Below, in pieces: positions 33,330-33,693 of a DNA stretch of 33,693 nucleotides. The notes beneath the pieces were generated by a model. The model saw only the letters and a program-made list of their open reading frames with translations, made no database searches and was not told where the DNA came from. The translations under genes and the position numbers were made by a program. Positions within the stretch are counted from its first letter, which is position 1, and each line of letters opens with the position of its first letter. Location: NCBI GenBank assembly GCA_031292455.1, contig JARLHC010000083.1:1-33693 (forward strand), in the 5' to 3' direction. The DNA comes from Ignavibacteriaceae bacterium. GTDB lineage: Bacteria; Bacteroidota; Ignavibacteria; Ignavibacteriales; Ignavibacteriaceae.

Positions 33330-33656
33330 TTAAAAAAAGGTTTTGGGAAGGGCACTTAAAACATAGGACATGCCGTCTGTTGTTAATGATACTGTTTTAT
33401 TCGGATTTACTCTAAGTAATTCTTTTTCAGTTAAATCTTTAACCACCTCTTTAACCACGTCAATAATATGATTCTGATCTTTACTATCCAGAGAGGCTAA
33501 ATTTACTTCAAGGTTCTGACCGGAATCAAATTCATAAAACTTCTTTTTTACAGCTAAATTTATAGCTGCATTTATTATCTGATCCTCAGTTTTAGGTTCT
33601 GTATTTAAAAGAGATTTATATATTAGGTTTTTTGTGTGTTTCTTTGGCCATTTCAT
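33330..33656 (-). CDS. Hypothetical protein, possibly winged-helix
   Basis: A 108-residue soluble protein, Lys- and Asp-rich, without signal peptide or membrane segment. It begins MKWPKKHTKNLIYKSLL, and the middle is strongly helical (QIINAAINLAVKKKFYEF, then HIIDVVKEVVKDLTEKELL), ending in a short strand pair (RVNPNKTVSLTTDGMSYVLS). The helix-helix-strand pattern could be a winged-helix fold such as those in small DNA-binding or antitoxin-like proteins; no family is recognisable. The ATG lies near the window edge, with an AAAGG about 10 bases upstream. The gene points away from the edge and converges on the beta-lactamase scrap. Confidence 0.55.
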   Translation of the reverse strand: MKWPKKHTKNLIYKSLLNTEPKTEDQIINAAINLAVKKKFYEFDSGQNLEVNLASLDSKDQNHIIDVVKEVVKDLTEKELLRVNPNKTVSLTTDGMSYVLSALPKTFF

Positions 33657-33693
33657 AAAAGTACCTTTAAATGTTCACTAAATAATATAAGAA

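Overview
The window looks like AT-rich chromosomal DNA from the Bacteroidota/Chlorobiota side of the tree, most likely an Ignavibacteria-type organism. The best evidence is the C-terminal sorting domain built around NYPNPFNPST and ending in short Lys-rich tails. It occurs intact on two proteins (2972-4228 and 6441-7835) and broken on a third (21168-22035), and the window also holds a PorV/PorQ-like outer-membrane protein. Other signs are TTG/GTG starts, A-rich translation starts and TonB/outer-membrane genes. Taxonomy is inferred from these families, not from a marker gene.

Layout. 1-1598: a three-gene HipB-HipS-HipT toxin-antitoxin locus with a perfect palindromic operator in front. 1872-5716: a RibD/DHFR-like reductase, a secreted beta-propeller T9SS cargo, a TonB-C/DUF6438 periplasmic protein and a DUF192 lipoprotein. 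5990-6410: a decayed second hipA-type gene. 6441-7835: a zinc-dependent S1/P1-nuclease-like T9SS cargo. 7973-9960: a tight minus-strand membrane operon (TM2, DUF2752, DUF4870-like, M48 peptidase) whose genes all overlap. 10752-15720: a sugar-phosphate nucleotidyltransferase, a thiolase with a palindrome upstream, a small beta-barrel and an RNB-domain exoribonuclease; the last two are bracketed by two copies of a 31-nt imperfect direct repeat. 16319-20895: a three-gene block of a large membrane protein fused to a THEP1-type NTPase, a TonB-dependent receptor, and a DUF4213/DUF364 putative metal-chelation protein. This is the best candidate in the window for a poorly described uptake system. 21168-23518: a broken secreted repeat protein and a PorV/PorQ-like protein. 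23831-28950: an acyl-ACP thioesterase, a thioredoxin-fold TlpA-like protein and a Mg2+-type P-type ATPase.

29024-33656 is a gene graveyard at the edge of what was probably a polysaccharide region. It contains a methyltransferase with no convincing start, a beta-propeller scrap fused to the first codons of a Gfo/Idh/MocA oxidoreductase, and two unrecognised small ORFs. It also contains an EmrE/ArnE-like membrane protein with two compensating frameshifts, an intact polytopic membrane protein, a heavily mutated integrase-core transposase and the last ~52 codons of a class A beta-lactamase.

I saw no tRNA, rRNA, CRISPR array or recognisable riboswitch. All family calls are by eye from motifs; no searches were run.
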